Assembly (NCBI GenBank): GCA_028279375.1
Contig: JANQNW010000017.1
Span: 62,001-126,000 of the forward strand
DNA length: 64,000 nucleotides
Direction of reading: 5' to 3'
Origin: Phycisphaerales bacterium
GTDB lineage: Bacteria > Planctomycetota > Phycisphaerae > Phycisphaerales > UBA1924
Shown: piece by piece, positions 46,942 through 55,870 of the stretch
How positions within the stretch are numbered: the first letter of the stretch is position 1
Layout: each line of letters opens with the position of its first letter
Notes under the pieces: model-generated
Databases searched by the model: none
Seen by the model: the letters and a program-made list of their open reading frames with translations, nothing else
Told to the model about the DNA's origin: nothing
Made by a program: the position numbers and the translations under genes

Positions 46942-47946
46942 ATGCCGCCCCGATCCCTCCACCATCTCGCCATCATCTTTCTCGCGTGCGCCATCGCGCC
47001 GCTCACCAGCGCGCCAGACCCGCAGTCCCCAGCCGAATTCGCAGCAGCGCTCGCAACGACCAAAGGCGACGCCTATCTCGACCTGCGCGAAGCGCTCATG
47101 TCGATGACCAATCCGGATCAACAGGCCGTGCTCAGTCTGCTGGAGAGCGCCGCGCCGAGCGTTCGCTCTCACTACATCGCGCAGGCCATTCGCGCCCGAA
47201 TCCTGCAACCTGATCAGGCGGCCTTCTTCGACTCCAGAGTCAAGGAGGCGTGCGCGAATCCAGAGCTTCTGGCCAGTGGAAGATGGAGATACAGCCTCCG
47301 TGGTCCCTGGGGAAGAAGCTACGACCCACACCTCGCCGAGCTCCTGCTCACAGCGGACGAATCAACTCCTCCTCTCGACGGCCCCTGGGACACGCTCGCC
47401 GAGAACCCACAGCACCTGAGCCTCATCCAACTCGTCATGCAGGAGTCTCTTGACAGCGCTCAACCTGATCTCCGTGCGGCATCCGCATTCTTCGAACTCG
47501 TTCGAGAAGGCCATGCCGACGCCATGACGGGACCCCTTCTAGTGCAGTACTACATCAACAGGCGCAACAACTACGGCACACCCGCTTCAGTCATTGCTTT
47601 GCCAGCGCTGATTGGGGCACTTCCCGAACCCGATCGAACTGACGCGCTGATCGAGATCCGGGAGTTTGAAATCCAGACAATGACTGCCGAAGGCCTCGCG
47701 CCGTGGACTGAACCGGATCTGGCCACGCGAGTCGATCAACAGGGACGAAGTCTCGGCCGGACTTCGTCAATCGAACTGGCGCAGGACCTTCAAGAACTGA
47801 GGGCTCAGCGCGCAACTGCCGAGTCCATCGCTCAGAAACGTGCGGCTATGGAAGACGCCAAAGCATATGAAGAGGAAGTCGGGAGACGACTCGTAGCGGT
47901 CACCCTCTGGAACGAAATCGTGTCACGAATCTCCGCTGAGAACTGA
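46942..47946 (+). CDS. Secreted hypothetical protein
   Basis: The 334-residue protein has an N-terminal hydrophobic segment (LHHLAIIFLACAIAPLTSA) like a signal peptide, then an all-helical body with HEAT-like helix pairs (AVLSLLESAAPSVRSHYIAQAI, LVQYYINRRNNYGTPASVIALPALIGALP) and a coiled-coil C terminus rich in E, A, R and K. No family was recognised. The ATG at 46942 starts the signal peptide; the longer open frame upstream overlaps the immunity gene in another frame. It lies inside the toxin-immunity neighbourhood, 9 bases before the next gene. Confidence 0.75.
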   Translation: MPPRSLHHLAIIFLACAIAPLTSAPDPQSPAEFAAALATTKGDAYLDLREALMSMTNPDQQAVLSLLESAAPSVRSHYIAQAIRARILQPDQAAFFDSRVKEACANPELLASGRWRYSLRGPWGRSYDPHLAELLLTADESTPPLDGPWDTLAENPQHLSLIQLVMQESLDSAQPDLRAASAFFELVREGHADAMTGPLLVQYYINRRNNYGTPASVIALPALIGALPEPDRTDALIEIREFEIQTMTAEGLAPWTEPDLATRVDQQGRSLGRTSSIELAQDLQELRAQRATAESIAQKRAAMEDAKAYEEEVGRRLVAVTLWNEIVSRISAEN

Positions 47947-47955
47947 CATCCCACC

Positions 47956-48786
47956 ATGCCACCCCTCTCCCCCAACTCAATCAAAAAACGCAACGCCGTC
48001 ATCCGCAAATACCTCCCCGAGATCTTCGAGCAAGACCTCCAACTCAACAAGAAACCCCTCAACGACATGGCGGGGAATCCCGTCAACGCGGTTCTCATGA
48101 CCTACGACGACAACGGCGCCCTCACGCAGGCCATCATCATCTCCGACAGCAAACACATCGTGAACCTGCCGTTGGATGACTCGAAGATCAACAAGGCACT
48201 GCAAGACCTCCGCGACGATCCCTACCAGTCAGGAACAATCGTCGCCGACACATCCTCCCTCCCCCGCGGCGATCAGGCCTGGAACATGGCCATCGCCCTG
48301 GGACTGCTCACCGACGGCCGCTACGGCCGGCACTACGGCAAATCCGCCGCGCAACTCGCACAAGAGTTCGCCGGCTACAACCCCGAAACCGGCACGCACA
48401 GACCCCGCGCCCTCACCCTCTCCCTCAAAGAGTTCTTCGACGGCAACACCGACGAATCCTCCATCGACCCCAACGGCGCCAACAACGACCCGCCCCTCAG
48501 CGTCTTCCGCGAAACACTCGAATCCCTCCAGGCACAACCTGAAGTCAAGGAAGTCCGCATCCTCGTCCACGAATGGCCCGAGCCCGACGAGCCCGGAGAC
48601 GACGACATGTGGATCGCCGCCGAAAGCGTCTACGTCTGGGCGACCAACATCACCGCCGACCAGATCGAAGAACTCGTCGAGCCGCTCAACTCAGAAGGCG
48701 TCGGCGAGATCGCCAAAGCAGACATCCATTCCAACGGCCCGCCCCTCGAACCCGCCGACAAGGTCTTCTGCTTCACCTGGGACTGA
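47956..48786 (+). CDS. Hypothetical cytoplasmic protein in the toxin neighbourhood
   Basis: The 276-residue acidic protein has no signal peptide and no recognised family. Landmarks are KYLPEIFEQDLQLNKKPLND near the start, AIIISDSKHIVNLPLDD, and VKEVRILVHEWPEPDEPGDDDMW. The high Asp/Glu content and lack of export signal would suit another immunity-type protein, but no cognate toxin precedes it. It is nine bases behind the secreted helical protein, so the two form a unit. Confidence 0.7.
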   Translation: MPPLSPNSIKKRNAVIRKYLPEIFEQDLQLNKKPLNDMAGNPVNAVLMTYDDNGALTQAIIISDSKHIVNLPLDDSKINKALQDLRDDPYQSGTIVADTSSLPRGDQAWNMAIALGLLTDGRYGRHYGKSAAQLAQEFAGYNPETGTHRPRALTLSLKEFFDGNTDESSIDPNGANNDPPLSVFRETLESLQAQPEVKEVRILVHEWPEPDEPGDDDMWIAAESVYVWATNITADQIEELVEPLNSEGVGEIAKADIHSNGPPLEPADKVFCFTWD

Positions 48787-48896
48787 GACCGATCGAAAGA
48801 AGTGCGCGCGACGCCGTGTCCCTATCATGACAGAGCGAATGAATCTAGACGCCCCCAGCTCGACTCCGGGAAGAGCGCCGAAGAATCGAGGACCCC

Positions 48897-49586
48897 ATGA
48901 GCGTCACCACCCGCGCGTTCGTTCCGCTCCTGCTCGCGCTCCCACTCGCCGCCTGCAACAATGCAAACACAAGTGCCCAGCGCGTCGACTGGACGCTCCC
49001 CGAACCCACGCCCGAGATGACCGAAGCATGGGGCAATGTCCCGGCAGTCCCCAACTACGCGCGAACCTATCTCTACATCCCCGCGATGCTCGAGAGCACG
49101 GACCCATTCCTCATCGCCGTCAGCGGCGCCGGCCATCTCGAGCACTCGATGGTCTGGATGATCAAGGTTGTCGTGTCAGCCGCGAACGAATGTCAATACT
49201 GCCTCAGCCAGGCCGTCATCATGGCCCGCGCCGGTGGACGCGCCGAAGACGACATCGTCAAACTTCAGACCGATATCGACGCGACAACACTTACCGACAA
49301 AGAGAAAGCGCTCTTGCGCCTCGCGCTCACACTCACGCAGAACCCCGCGGCAGTCGCGCCCGATGTCGAAGCCGCACGCGCCGCGGGCTGGACCGACGAA
49401 CAACTCGCCCAAACGATCCACGTCGCCGCGGCATGGAACTACACCAACCGATTCGTCGCCGCGTTCGGCGTCCAGCGCGACTGGCTCCATCCATTCGATG
49501 CCGATGCGCAATTCCCAATCCGAACCGCCGGAACCGAGGCCGAACGTCAGTACCTCATCAACTTCCTCTCCGGCGGCGGCGAATAG
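48897..49586 (+). CDS. AhpD/carboxymuconolactone decarboxylase-like lipoprotein
   Basis: The 229-residue protein has a lipoprotein signal (ends LPLAAC, Cys 20). The body has the AhpD-like helical fold with redox pair ECQYC (Cys about 99 and 102). The family motif is ExxCxxCxxxH; here the His position after the second Cys is Ala (CLSQA), so classical AhpD peroxidase chemistry may be changed. Typical AhpD proteins are cytoplasmic, and an envelope-anchored form is unusual. Neighbours give no electron donor. Confidence 0.8.
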   Translation: MSVTTRAFVPLLLALPLAACNNANTSAQRVDWTLPEPTPEMTEAWGNVPAVPNYARTYLYIPAMLESTDPFLIAVSGAGHLEHSMVWMIKVVVSAANECQYCLSQAVIMARAGGRAEDDIVKLQTDIDATTLTDKEKALLRLALTLTQNPAAVAPDVEAARAAGWTDEQLAQTIHVAAAWNYTNRFVAAFGVQRDWLHPFDADAQFPIRTAGTEAERQYLINFLSGGGE

Positions 49587-49686
49587 CGGAGGATCCCGGG
49601 CCGAGAATCGCAGCGTTTGCGCACATCCCGCAAACCCCCCGGTTTTTCCCTTCTGAAACCAACCCCCCGCGCGCTACGATGGCGCC

Positions 49687-51462
49687 ATGAAACGCCTCGC
49701 CATCCTCGTGCCGATAGCCCTCTGCGCCGTCGCCATCGCGCACCCCAACGACGATGACGCCACTGCACATGACTTCATCTGCGCCAACGAGCTCGGCGAA
49801 GTCCCAACACTCAACCCCGACTACCGCAAGCCAACAACCACCCTCCGCGGCAGCGGCCTCACGCAGGACCTCGACAACATCGCCATCCTCGAAGACGACG
49901 GCACATTCGTCGTCGACGGCGTCACCGACTTCACGCCCATCGTCGACGCCTTCTACGCAACACACACCGACGACTACGACCAGGTCTTCGTCTACACCTC
50001 CAGCGCCTACCCCGGACTCGTCGACCCCGAGGCCGGCTTCGCCTACCACGCGCATCTCTCCGGCTTCGTCGCCGGCGTCAACGACGCCTCCCAGGAAATC
50101 GGCACATTCGCGACATCGCGCAATCTCACGCGCGTCATGGGCGTCTGCAATCTCAACGATCTCACGCGCTACCCAAGCGATCCCACGCAGGACTTCACCT
50201 CCAACGGCCAGGCCTCCGGCGTCGAAGTCCTCGGCCACGAGTTCTTCCACGGCTGGGCCGCCGGCGCACAACCGCAAAACGCCGACGTCCTCGCCGAAAA
50301 CTCCTTTCACTACTCCTTCTACCTCCACCACCCCGGCGGCATAGGCCGCGCCTCGCCCCTCTTCGGCAACATCTGGCAGGACAACGGCGGCGGCAGCTTC
50401 ACCACCATCGACTCCTTCACCGGCTTCAGCCAGCTCGACGCCTGGCACATGGGCCTGCGCGCAGCCGGCGACGTCGATCCCTTCTACGCGCTCTCCATCC
50501 CCGGCGGCGGACCCGTCAGCGAATACGAACCGCCAGCTCCGGGAATCAACGTCACCGGCGCCACGCGCATCGATCTCACCATCGCGGACTTCGAAGCCGT
50601 CAACGGCCCGCGCCTCCCCGATGCAACCGCCAACGCGATGAAGTCATTCAAGGTCGCCTTCGTCCTCATCATCCCCAACGGTGTCCCCGCCCCGCAGATC
50701 GACCTCGACAAACTCGCCGCCATGCGCAGCGAGTGGAACACCTACTTCGAGTCCACAACCGACAACCTCGGCGCGATGGACACGACGCTCTTCTACCCCG
50801 CAGGCTCAGACCCCGTCGCCGACCCCTTCACCGACGACTTCGAAGGCGCAACCGTAGACGCCAACCTCTGGGAATGGCATCAGGGCCCGACCATCGAAAC
50901 CCTCGCGCTCAACGAACCCAGCGGCGCACAGTCAATGCGCCTCAACGGCGCCTGGGGCAGCGGCGACGAGATCCGCTCCGCCATGCGCGATCTCTCATCC
51001 ATCCCGACCGGCGCAGCGCGCCTCGATTGCGCCGTCCAGCGCACTGGCGCAGGCGACTCCCCCGAACCAGACGACGATCTCTTCATCGAGTACTTCAACA
51101 GCGCCAGCGAGTGGGTTTCGCTCCGCACGATCGCCGGCGCCGCGCCCGACCAGACAGACTTCGACCACTTCTTCGACCTGCTCCCCGCAGACGCCTACCA
51201 CGAGCACTTCCGCTTCCGCTTCCGCAGAACACAGGGCGAACTCGGCGATCTCGACGACTACTTCGTCGATGATGTGTCGCTCACCATCCTCACGACAACC
51301 TGCCTCGGCGACTTCGACGGCGACGGCGTCGTCGGCTCATCCGACCTCGCCCAACTCATCGGCGACTGGGGCGCAACCGGTTCCCCATTCGATATCGACG
51401 GCGGAACAGTCGGCGCCTCCGACCTCGCCGCCCTTATCGGCCGCTGGGGCCCGTGCCCGTAG
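49687..51462 (+). CDS. Secreted HEFFH metalloprotease-like protein with dockerin
   Basis: The 591-residue protein has a signal peptide (ends AIAH), a domain with the zincin motif GHEFFHGW (residues about 184-188), a second His-rich run (SFHYSFYLHHPGG), a MAM/jelly-roll-like domain (about 375-530, DDFEGATVDANLWEWHQG at its start), and two dockerin-like repeats ending WGPCP. The third zinc ligand is not obvious; candidates are Glu or His in AENSFHYSF. Peptidase activity is therefore probable, not certain. No close family was recognised. It is convergent with the chemoreceptor gene, 8 bases away. Confidence 0.8.
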   Translation: MKRLAILVPIALCAVAIAHPNDDDATAHDFICANELGEVPTLNPDYRKPTTTLRGSGLTQDLDNIAILEDDGTFVVDGVTDFTPIVDAFYATHTDDYDQVFVYTSSAYPGLVDPEAGFAYHAHLSGFVAGVNDASQEIGTFATSRNLTRVMGVCNLNDLTRYPSDPTQDFTSNGQASGVEVLGHEFFHGWAAGAQPQNADVLAENSFHYSFYLHHPGGIGRASPLFGNIWQDNGGGSFTTIDSFTGFSQLDAWHMGLRAAGDVDPFYALSIPGGGPVSEYEPPAPGINVTGATRIDLTIADFEAVNGPRLPDATANAMKSFKVAFVLIIPNGVPAPQIDLDKLAAMRSEWNTYFESTTDNLGAMDTTLFYPAGSDPVADPFTDDFEGATVDANLWEWHQGPTIETLALNEPSGAQSMRLNGAWGSGDEIRSAMRDLSSIPTGAARLDCAVQRTGAGDSPEPDDDLFIEYFNSASEWVSLRTIAGAAPDQTDFDHFFDLLPADAYHEHFRFRFRRTQGELGDLDDYFVDDVSLTILTTTCLGDFDGDGVVGSSDLAQLIGDWGATGSPFDIDGGTVGASDLAALIGRWGPCP

Positions 51463-51470
51463 GCGCAGCC

Positions 51471-52985
51471 CTACACCCGAAACCGCCCCGCAACATCGCG
51501 CATCTTCGAAACCTGCGAAGACAGATTCTCCGCCGCCTTCGACACGCTCGCAGTCACGCTCCGCATCTCATCCATCGATACGGCCACCTCCGCGATCCCT
51601 GATCCCATCGCGCGAGCGTCGGTCACGATCGTCTGCATGCGCGCCGCGTCCGTCGCCCCGCGCTCCGCCGTCGCTTTCGTCTGAGAAAGCGTCTCAGTCA
51701 TCTGCTTCACAGCCTTGCCCGACTGCTCCGTGATGGAGTTCACCGAAGACGACACCTCACCCGTCGCCGCGATCGTGCTCTCGGCGAGCTTCCGAACTTC
51801 ATCCGCGACAACCGCGAAGCCGCGCCCATGCTCACCCGCGCGCGCCGCCTCGATCGCCGCATTCAATGCGAGCAGGTTTGTCTGATCGCTGATCTCATTG
51901 ATCATCGTGATCGCGCCCTGGATCGGCTCCGTCAACTGATCAAGCTCGCGCACGCGCTGCGCGCCGCTCTCGACCTTCGATGACATCGCAGATAAATCCT
52001 GCACACCCTCCTCGATCGCCCCGCCCGCCTCCGCGGCTCGCGACACCGAAGACTCAACAGTCTCCGTCACCGTCGAAAGCGTGTTCTCCACGGACTCCAC
52101 GGACGAGTTCAACTCCGAAGCCGCCGCCGCAAGCTGCTCACTGGCGACCCCCGATGTGTTCGCCGCCTCACCGACCGCCTCGACCATCGTCCGCATCTCA
52201 TCCAGGAACTGGTTGATCCCGACGCTCAACTCATTCAGCGTCGCGTGCCCGCCCACCGTCAGATCCTGCGACAGATCGTGCTCATCGAGCATCCGATCCA
52301 ACTGCCCGCGAATGCTCTCCACTTCCTTCGCAAGCGCCCGCGCCCGATCGCTCTCACGCTCGCGCCGCACCACGCCCTTCGCCAGGCCCCAGTCAAAGCG
52401 CACGGCATACGCGCTCAGGAACGCCACGTTGATCGCCACCCAGAACGCATGCTCCATCGTCACGAGCAGGTTCGCAGTCTCCACGCCATACACCGACATG
52501 GGCCAGAACATCCCGCGCAGGAGATGATCGGCGATCGTGATCACGGCCGCCGGAATGAACACCTTCCAGTCGCGATACGCGATCATTGCCGCCATGAAGA
52601 CGAAGACGCCGAAGTGCGCCTCGATGCGACCGCCCATGAAGTGAATCAGCAGAGCGCTCATAATGCCTTGCGAAGCGCTGATCGTCAGGCGCGTCCAGCG
52701 CCGGCCGCCGCGCCGCCACGCCATCAGGATCGCGGGCGCCACCGCGAGGCCGCCCAGCCCGAAGGCGAACAGCACATGCGTATGCACCGCGCTCGTCGCG
52801 CCGATCCACGTCCGCGGTGTCATCGTGAGCGCCACCGCAATGAGACCAATCCACTGCAGAATCAGCAGCGTGATCACCATCCGGTCCGCCTTGCGATTCT
52901 CCTCGCGCCGCGCTTCACGCACAGCGTCCGGATACATCGCCATCAGTTCACGAGTGCTCAGAGAGCTCAGTGAGATCGCAGCCAT
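51471..52985 (-). CDS. Methyl-accepting chemotaxis protein with multi-helix membrane sensor
   Basis: The 504-residue receptor has an N-terminal sensor of about six membrane helices with histidines at their ends ([30 protein letters not shown]), a type seen in several bacterial chemoreceptors without periplasmic domain. A long coiled coil follows. The signalling tip is [24 protein letters not shown] and [13 protein letters not shown]. No clear HAMP and no C-terminal CheR pentapeptide are present. No che genes are in the window. It begins four bases after the preceding gene's stop, with GGGGAAGGA inside that gene as ribosome-binding site. Confidence 0.93.
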   Translation of the reverse strand: MAAISLSSLSTRELMAMYPDAVREARREENRKADRMVITLLILQWIGLIAVALTMTPRTWIGATSAVHTHVLFAFGLGGLAVAPAILMAWRRGGRRWTRLTISASQGIMSALLIHFMGGRIEAHFGVFVFMAAMIAYRDWKVFIPAAVITIADHLLRGMFWPMSVYGVETANLLVTMEHAFWVAINVAFLSAYAVRFDWGLAKGVVRRERESDRARALAKEVESIRGQLDRMLDEHDLSQDLTVGGHATLNELSVGINQFLDEMRTMVEAVGEAANTSGVASEQLAAAASELNSSVESVENTLSTVTETVESSVSRAAEAGGAIEEGVQDLSAMSSKVESGAQRVRELDQLTEPIQGAITMINEISDQTNLLALNAAIEAARAGEHGRGFAVVADEVRKLAESTIAATGEVSSSVNSITEQSGKAVKQMTETLSQTKATAERGATDAARMQTIVTDARAMGSGIAEVAVSMDEMRSVTASVSKAAENLSSQVSKMRDVAGRFRV

Positions 52986-52989
52986 GGCG

Positions 52990-53682
52990 TCAGTCCTTCC
53001 CCTTCATCCCCTCGACAGTGTCAACCGTTGACACTGACTCAATGCAGCACGCGCTCGCGCCGCGTCCCGGCGACGTGATCGGACGCGTGCTTCCTTCCGT
53101 TTCAAAGAGCGGACAACCGAACACCGGCGCGCTCGCGGCAGGGGGGCGCTCCCCAAGCGCAATCGCTCGCACCGCCGCCGCGCCCGTATTGGGCCCGCGA
53201 TGATCCCGCGCCGGCGTCACACCGCCGCTATACACAAGCGAGCCACCCGGCCCGTACATCAGCACATGCCCGCTCGTCAGGGCGCCGAACGCGAGCGCAT
53301 CCCTGCGCTCCGTGTCGAGTTGCACGCGCCATCCATGCCGTGCGCCCAGCGTCTTGAGCAATTCCGTCTCTGCGCCCGCGATCGAAGCGAACCCCGAGAT
53401 CACCAGCGTGACCTCCACCACCTGCGCAGGAACGCCGCGCAGCGCCGCAGCAAGCTCATCAATGCTCGCCAGCGTGCACGGACAGCGCGGATGCGCGATC
53501 ATCACGACCGCGCTCCGTTCATCACCAGGTCTCGCAACATTGCTCGTCGCCGGCCACGAATCAGGCGACTCCAGTCGCCCACCCGGCGTCGTCGCGTAGC
53601 CGTTCAGCCACGCGTAGCCTGCGCCCGCCGTGATCAACCACAGCAGGCCCCCGGTCGCGCACAAAAACCCCCGCAAGCTCAT
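52990..53682 (-). CDS. Membrane-anchored thioredoxin-fold-like protein
   Basis: The protein of about 230 residues has one membrane helix ([21 protein letters not shown]) and an extracytoplasmic domain with a redox-like [11 protein letters not shown] motif (CxC), a later GCPLF, and a C-terminal CC. It resembles small planctomycete proteins annotated RedB; I hold this weakly. The ATG at 53682 has GGAAG upstream and starts the membrane helix; earlier ATGs exist at 53697 and 53733. It is co-transcribed with the chemoreceptor. The end of the gene contains a 21-bp palindrome. Confidence 0.65.
   Translation of the reverse strand: MSLRGFLCATGGLLWLITAGAGYAWLNGYATTPGGRLESPDSWPATSNVARPGDERSAVVMIAHPRCPCTLASIDELAAALRGVPAQVVEVTLVISGFASIAGAETELLKTLGARHGWRVQLDTERRDALAFGALTSGHVLMYGPGGSLVYSGGVTPARDHRGPNTGAAAVRAIALGERPPAASAPVFGCPLFETEGSTRPITSPGRGASACCIESVSTVDTVEGMKGKD
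53016..53036. promoter_or_regulatory. 21-bp palindrome at 3' end of the gene before the chemoreceptor
   Basis: Perfect 10-base arms CAGTGTCAAC and GTTGACACTG surround one central C. It lies inside the coding end of the thioredoxin-like gene and 31 bases before the chemoreceptor ATG on the minus strand. This suits an operator for the receptor gene or an mRNA hairpin controlling its translation. Confidence 0.5.
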
Positions 53683-53871
53683 CAAGGAGCTTCCCATGAC
53701 AGCCAGATCGGCTGACATGTCCCGCACATTCACCCGCTGTTGCGCATGAACGCCGGTCTCAGCGTGTTATGCGCAGATTGTCGAGAAACACGGCCAATAC
53801 CCACCACGCGCGCTCCCCAACGTCTCCCCGTTACGCGGTGCGTGCGCTCAGTGCAGAATTCAACGAGTCAT

Positions 53872-55656
53872 TCACGGTCCCCAGAGCCCGATCAGAAGCG
53901 CAAGATCCTCGGAACCGACAGTTCCATTGCCGTCAATATCTGCGGGACAATCCTGCGGATCACCGCAGTCGCCCCAGCTCCCTATCAGAATCGAGAGATC
54001 CGCCGAACCAACCACAAGATCGCCGTTCAGATCAGCGAGCGAGTTGTCAAGAGGACAGCCGTTGCCCGCAAAGCCGAAGATGACGTAACACGCGCCCTCG
54101 CCATCACCTTCTGAGTCAAAGCGACGTGCGCCGATGATGATGTCGTCGAAGCCGTCGTCGTTCACATCACCGGCGAATGAAACGGAAGTGCCTGCGAGAC
54201 TGTCCGTATTGACTCCTGGCATGGCGAATCCATTCGCACAGTCGAGAGAGAGAAGCTCGAATACACCGCTGACTCCGACATCAGCGCCGCCATAGACCAG
54301 ATACGCCTCGCCCGATGAGTTTCCGTTGACGTCAGCGCCCCGGGCGCCGATGACGACGTCATCGAACCCATCGTTGTTGAAATCACCCGCGCCGGAGACA
54401 CTGTAGCCGCTGTTGCCACCGCTCCATATCCCTTCAGCAATGAGCCCATTCGCGCCGTTGAGCGAAGAAAGCTCGAAGACGCCGCTCGCGCCGACGCCGG
54501 CGCCGCCGAAGACGATATTCGTTTCACCTGCATTCAAGCTCGTGCCGGGATCGCCCCTGGACGCGCCGACGATGATGTCGTCTTCGCCATCGCCGTTGAT
54601 GTCGCCACCGACAGAGATGCTCCCGCCACTCGTATCAAGTCGTTCCACTCCGTGAATGACGAATCCATCGGCGGCGCCGAAGGAAAGAAGGTCCAGCGTG
54701 CCGCTCACGCCAACCCCCGCGCCGCCGAACACCACGTGTGTCTTGCCCGCGGAGCTCTCTCCGGCCACATCCGCCCATGGGGACCCGATGATCACATCGT
54801 CGACACCATCGCCGTTGATATCGCATCCACCCGAGACCGACTCACCGCTCTAATCGTCCGCTTCGGCGCCCAGGATTCGGAAGCCATCGCTGCCATCGAG
54901 CAGTGAAAGTTGCAGAACGCCGCCGGCGCCGATGCCGGTGAGTCCGAATACGAGGTAACTCTCCCCTGATTCGTCGCCATTGCCCGCGGCGGCAAGCGCG
55001 CCGATGATCAGGTCATCGACGCCGTCATCATTGAAATCACCGGCCCGCGAGACAGAGAGGCCGCAGAGATCGTCGATGTCGACGCCCACGAGCGCGAAAC
55101 CGTTCGTGCCATCAAGCGATCGAACCTCCAGCGCTCCGTTCGTTCCGATCTGCGGCCCGCCGAAGACGACATACGCTCGACCTGCATCGATGCCCTCTCG
55201 CGGCTTGTCCGGCGCGCCGACGATCAGGTCGCCATACCCGTCGTCATTCACGTCGCCGGCGCCGGATACGGAAGCGCCGAGCCGATCATCCGGCGCAGCT
55301 CCCTCGATGACGACGCCATCGATCCCAGCTAATGACGAGAGCTCGAGCACGCCGCCGGTCCCGATGCTCGCGCTGCCGAAGATGATGTAGCACTCGCCGG
55401 ACGAGTCACCGTTCGGATCAGCGGACTCTGCGCCGATGGCGAAGTCATCGACGCCGTCGCCGTTGACGTCGCCAATGCCCGCGACCGCGGCGCCGCAGGC
55501 GTCCCCCGGATCCACGCCATGGATCACGAAACCTGCCAGCCCGTTCAGCGACGAGAGATCGAACGACGCGTAGGAGCCACCGCCCGCAATTGCATGCGCC
55601 GACATCGAAATCGTCATCGCCGAAGCGCAAACGAAAACAGTCGATCTGCTCGTCAC
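53872..55656 (-). pseudogene. FG-GAP repeat protein with dockerin, interrupted by one in-frame TAG
   Basis: A signal peptide (GTG at 55656 with GAGGAGG six bases upstream; ends near HAIA) is followed by FG-GAP repeats through to two dockerin-like repeats at 53872. A single TAG at 54850-54852 breaks the frame: before it ...GAEADD, after it SGESVSGG-CDINGDGVDDVIIGSP, a perfect continuation of the repeat in the same frame. Readthrough length would be 594 residues, close to the intact paralogue at 27895 (587). As it stands the product would end after about 268 residues, without the dockerin. Nonsense mutation, sequencing error and stop readthrough all remain possible. Confidence 0.85.
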
Positions 55657-55870
55657 GAAGCCCTCCTCACAGGATCGCCCTCCCGTGTTCACAGGCTATC
55701 GCGCCACGAGAGCGGTTCAATGAAAACCCGATGGCCCAAGGCATTAAGAAGAGAGAGTGGGCGCCGGGCCCCCCGGATTCGGCAACCGGGAGACACGAAT
55801 GATCAACACCCGCCGCGGAAGTCGCAACGGGCGTTGAAGCTGTTCGCTCTTGTGTCACGCGAGCCTGCGG

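Noticed and set aside
53872..54795. Separate FG-GAP gene starting at an ATG at 54795
   Set aside because: The ATG is an internal Met-like position inside a repeat, there is no signal peptide or ribosome-binding site, and the frame is continuous with the upstream part apart from one TAG.
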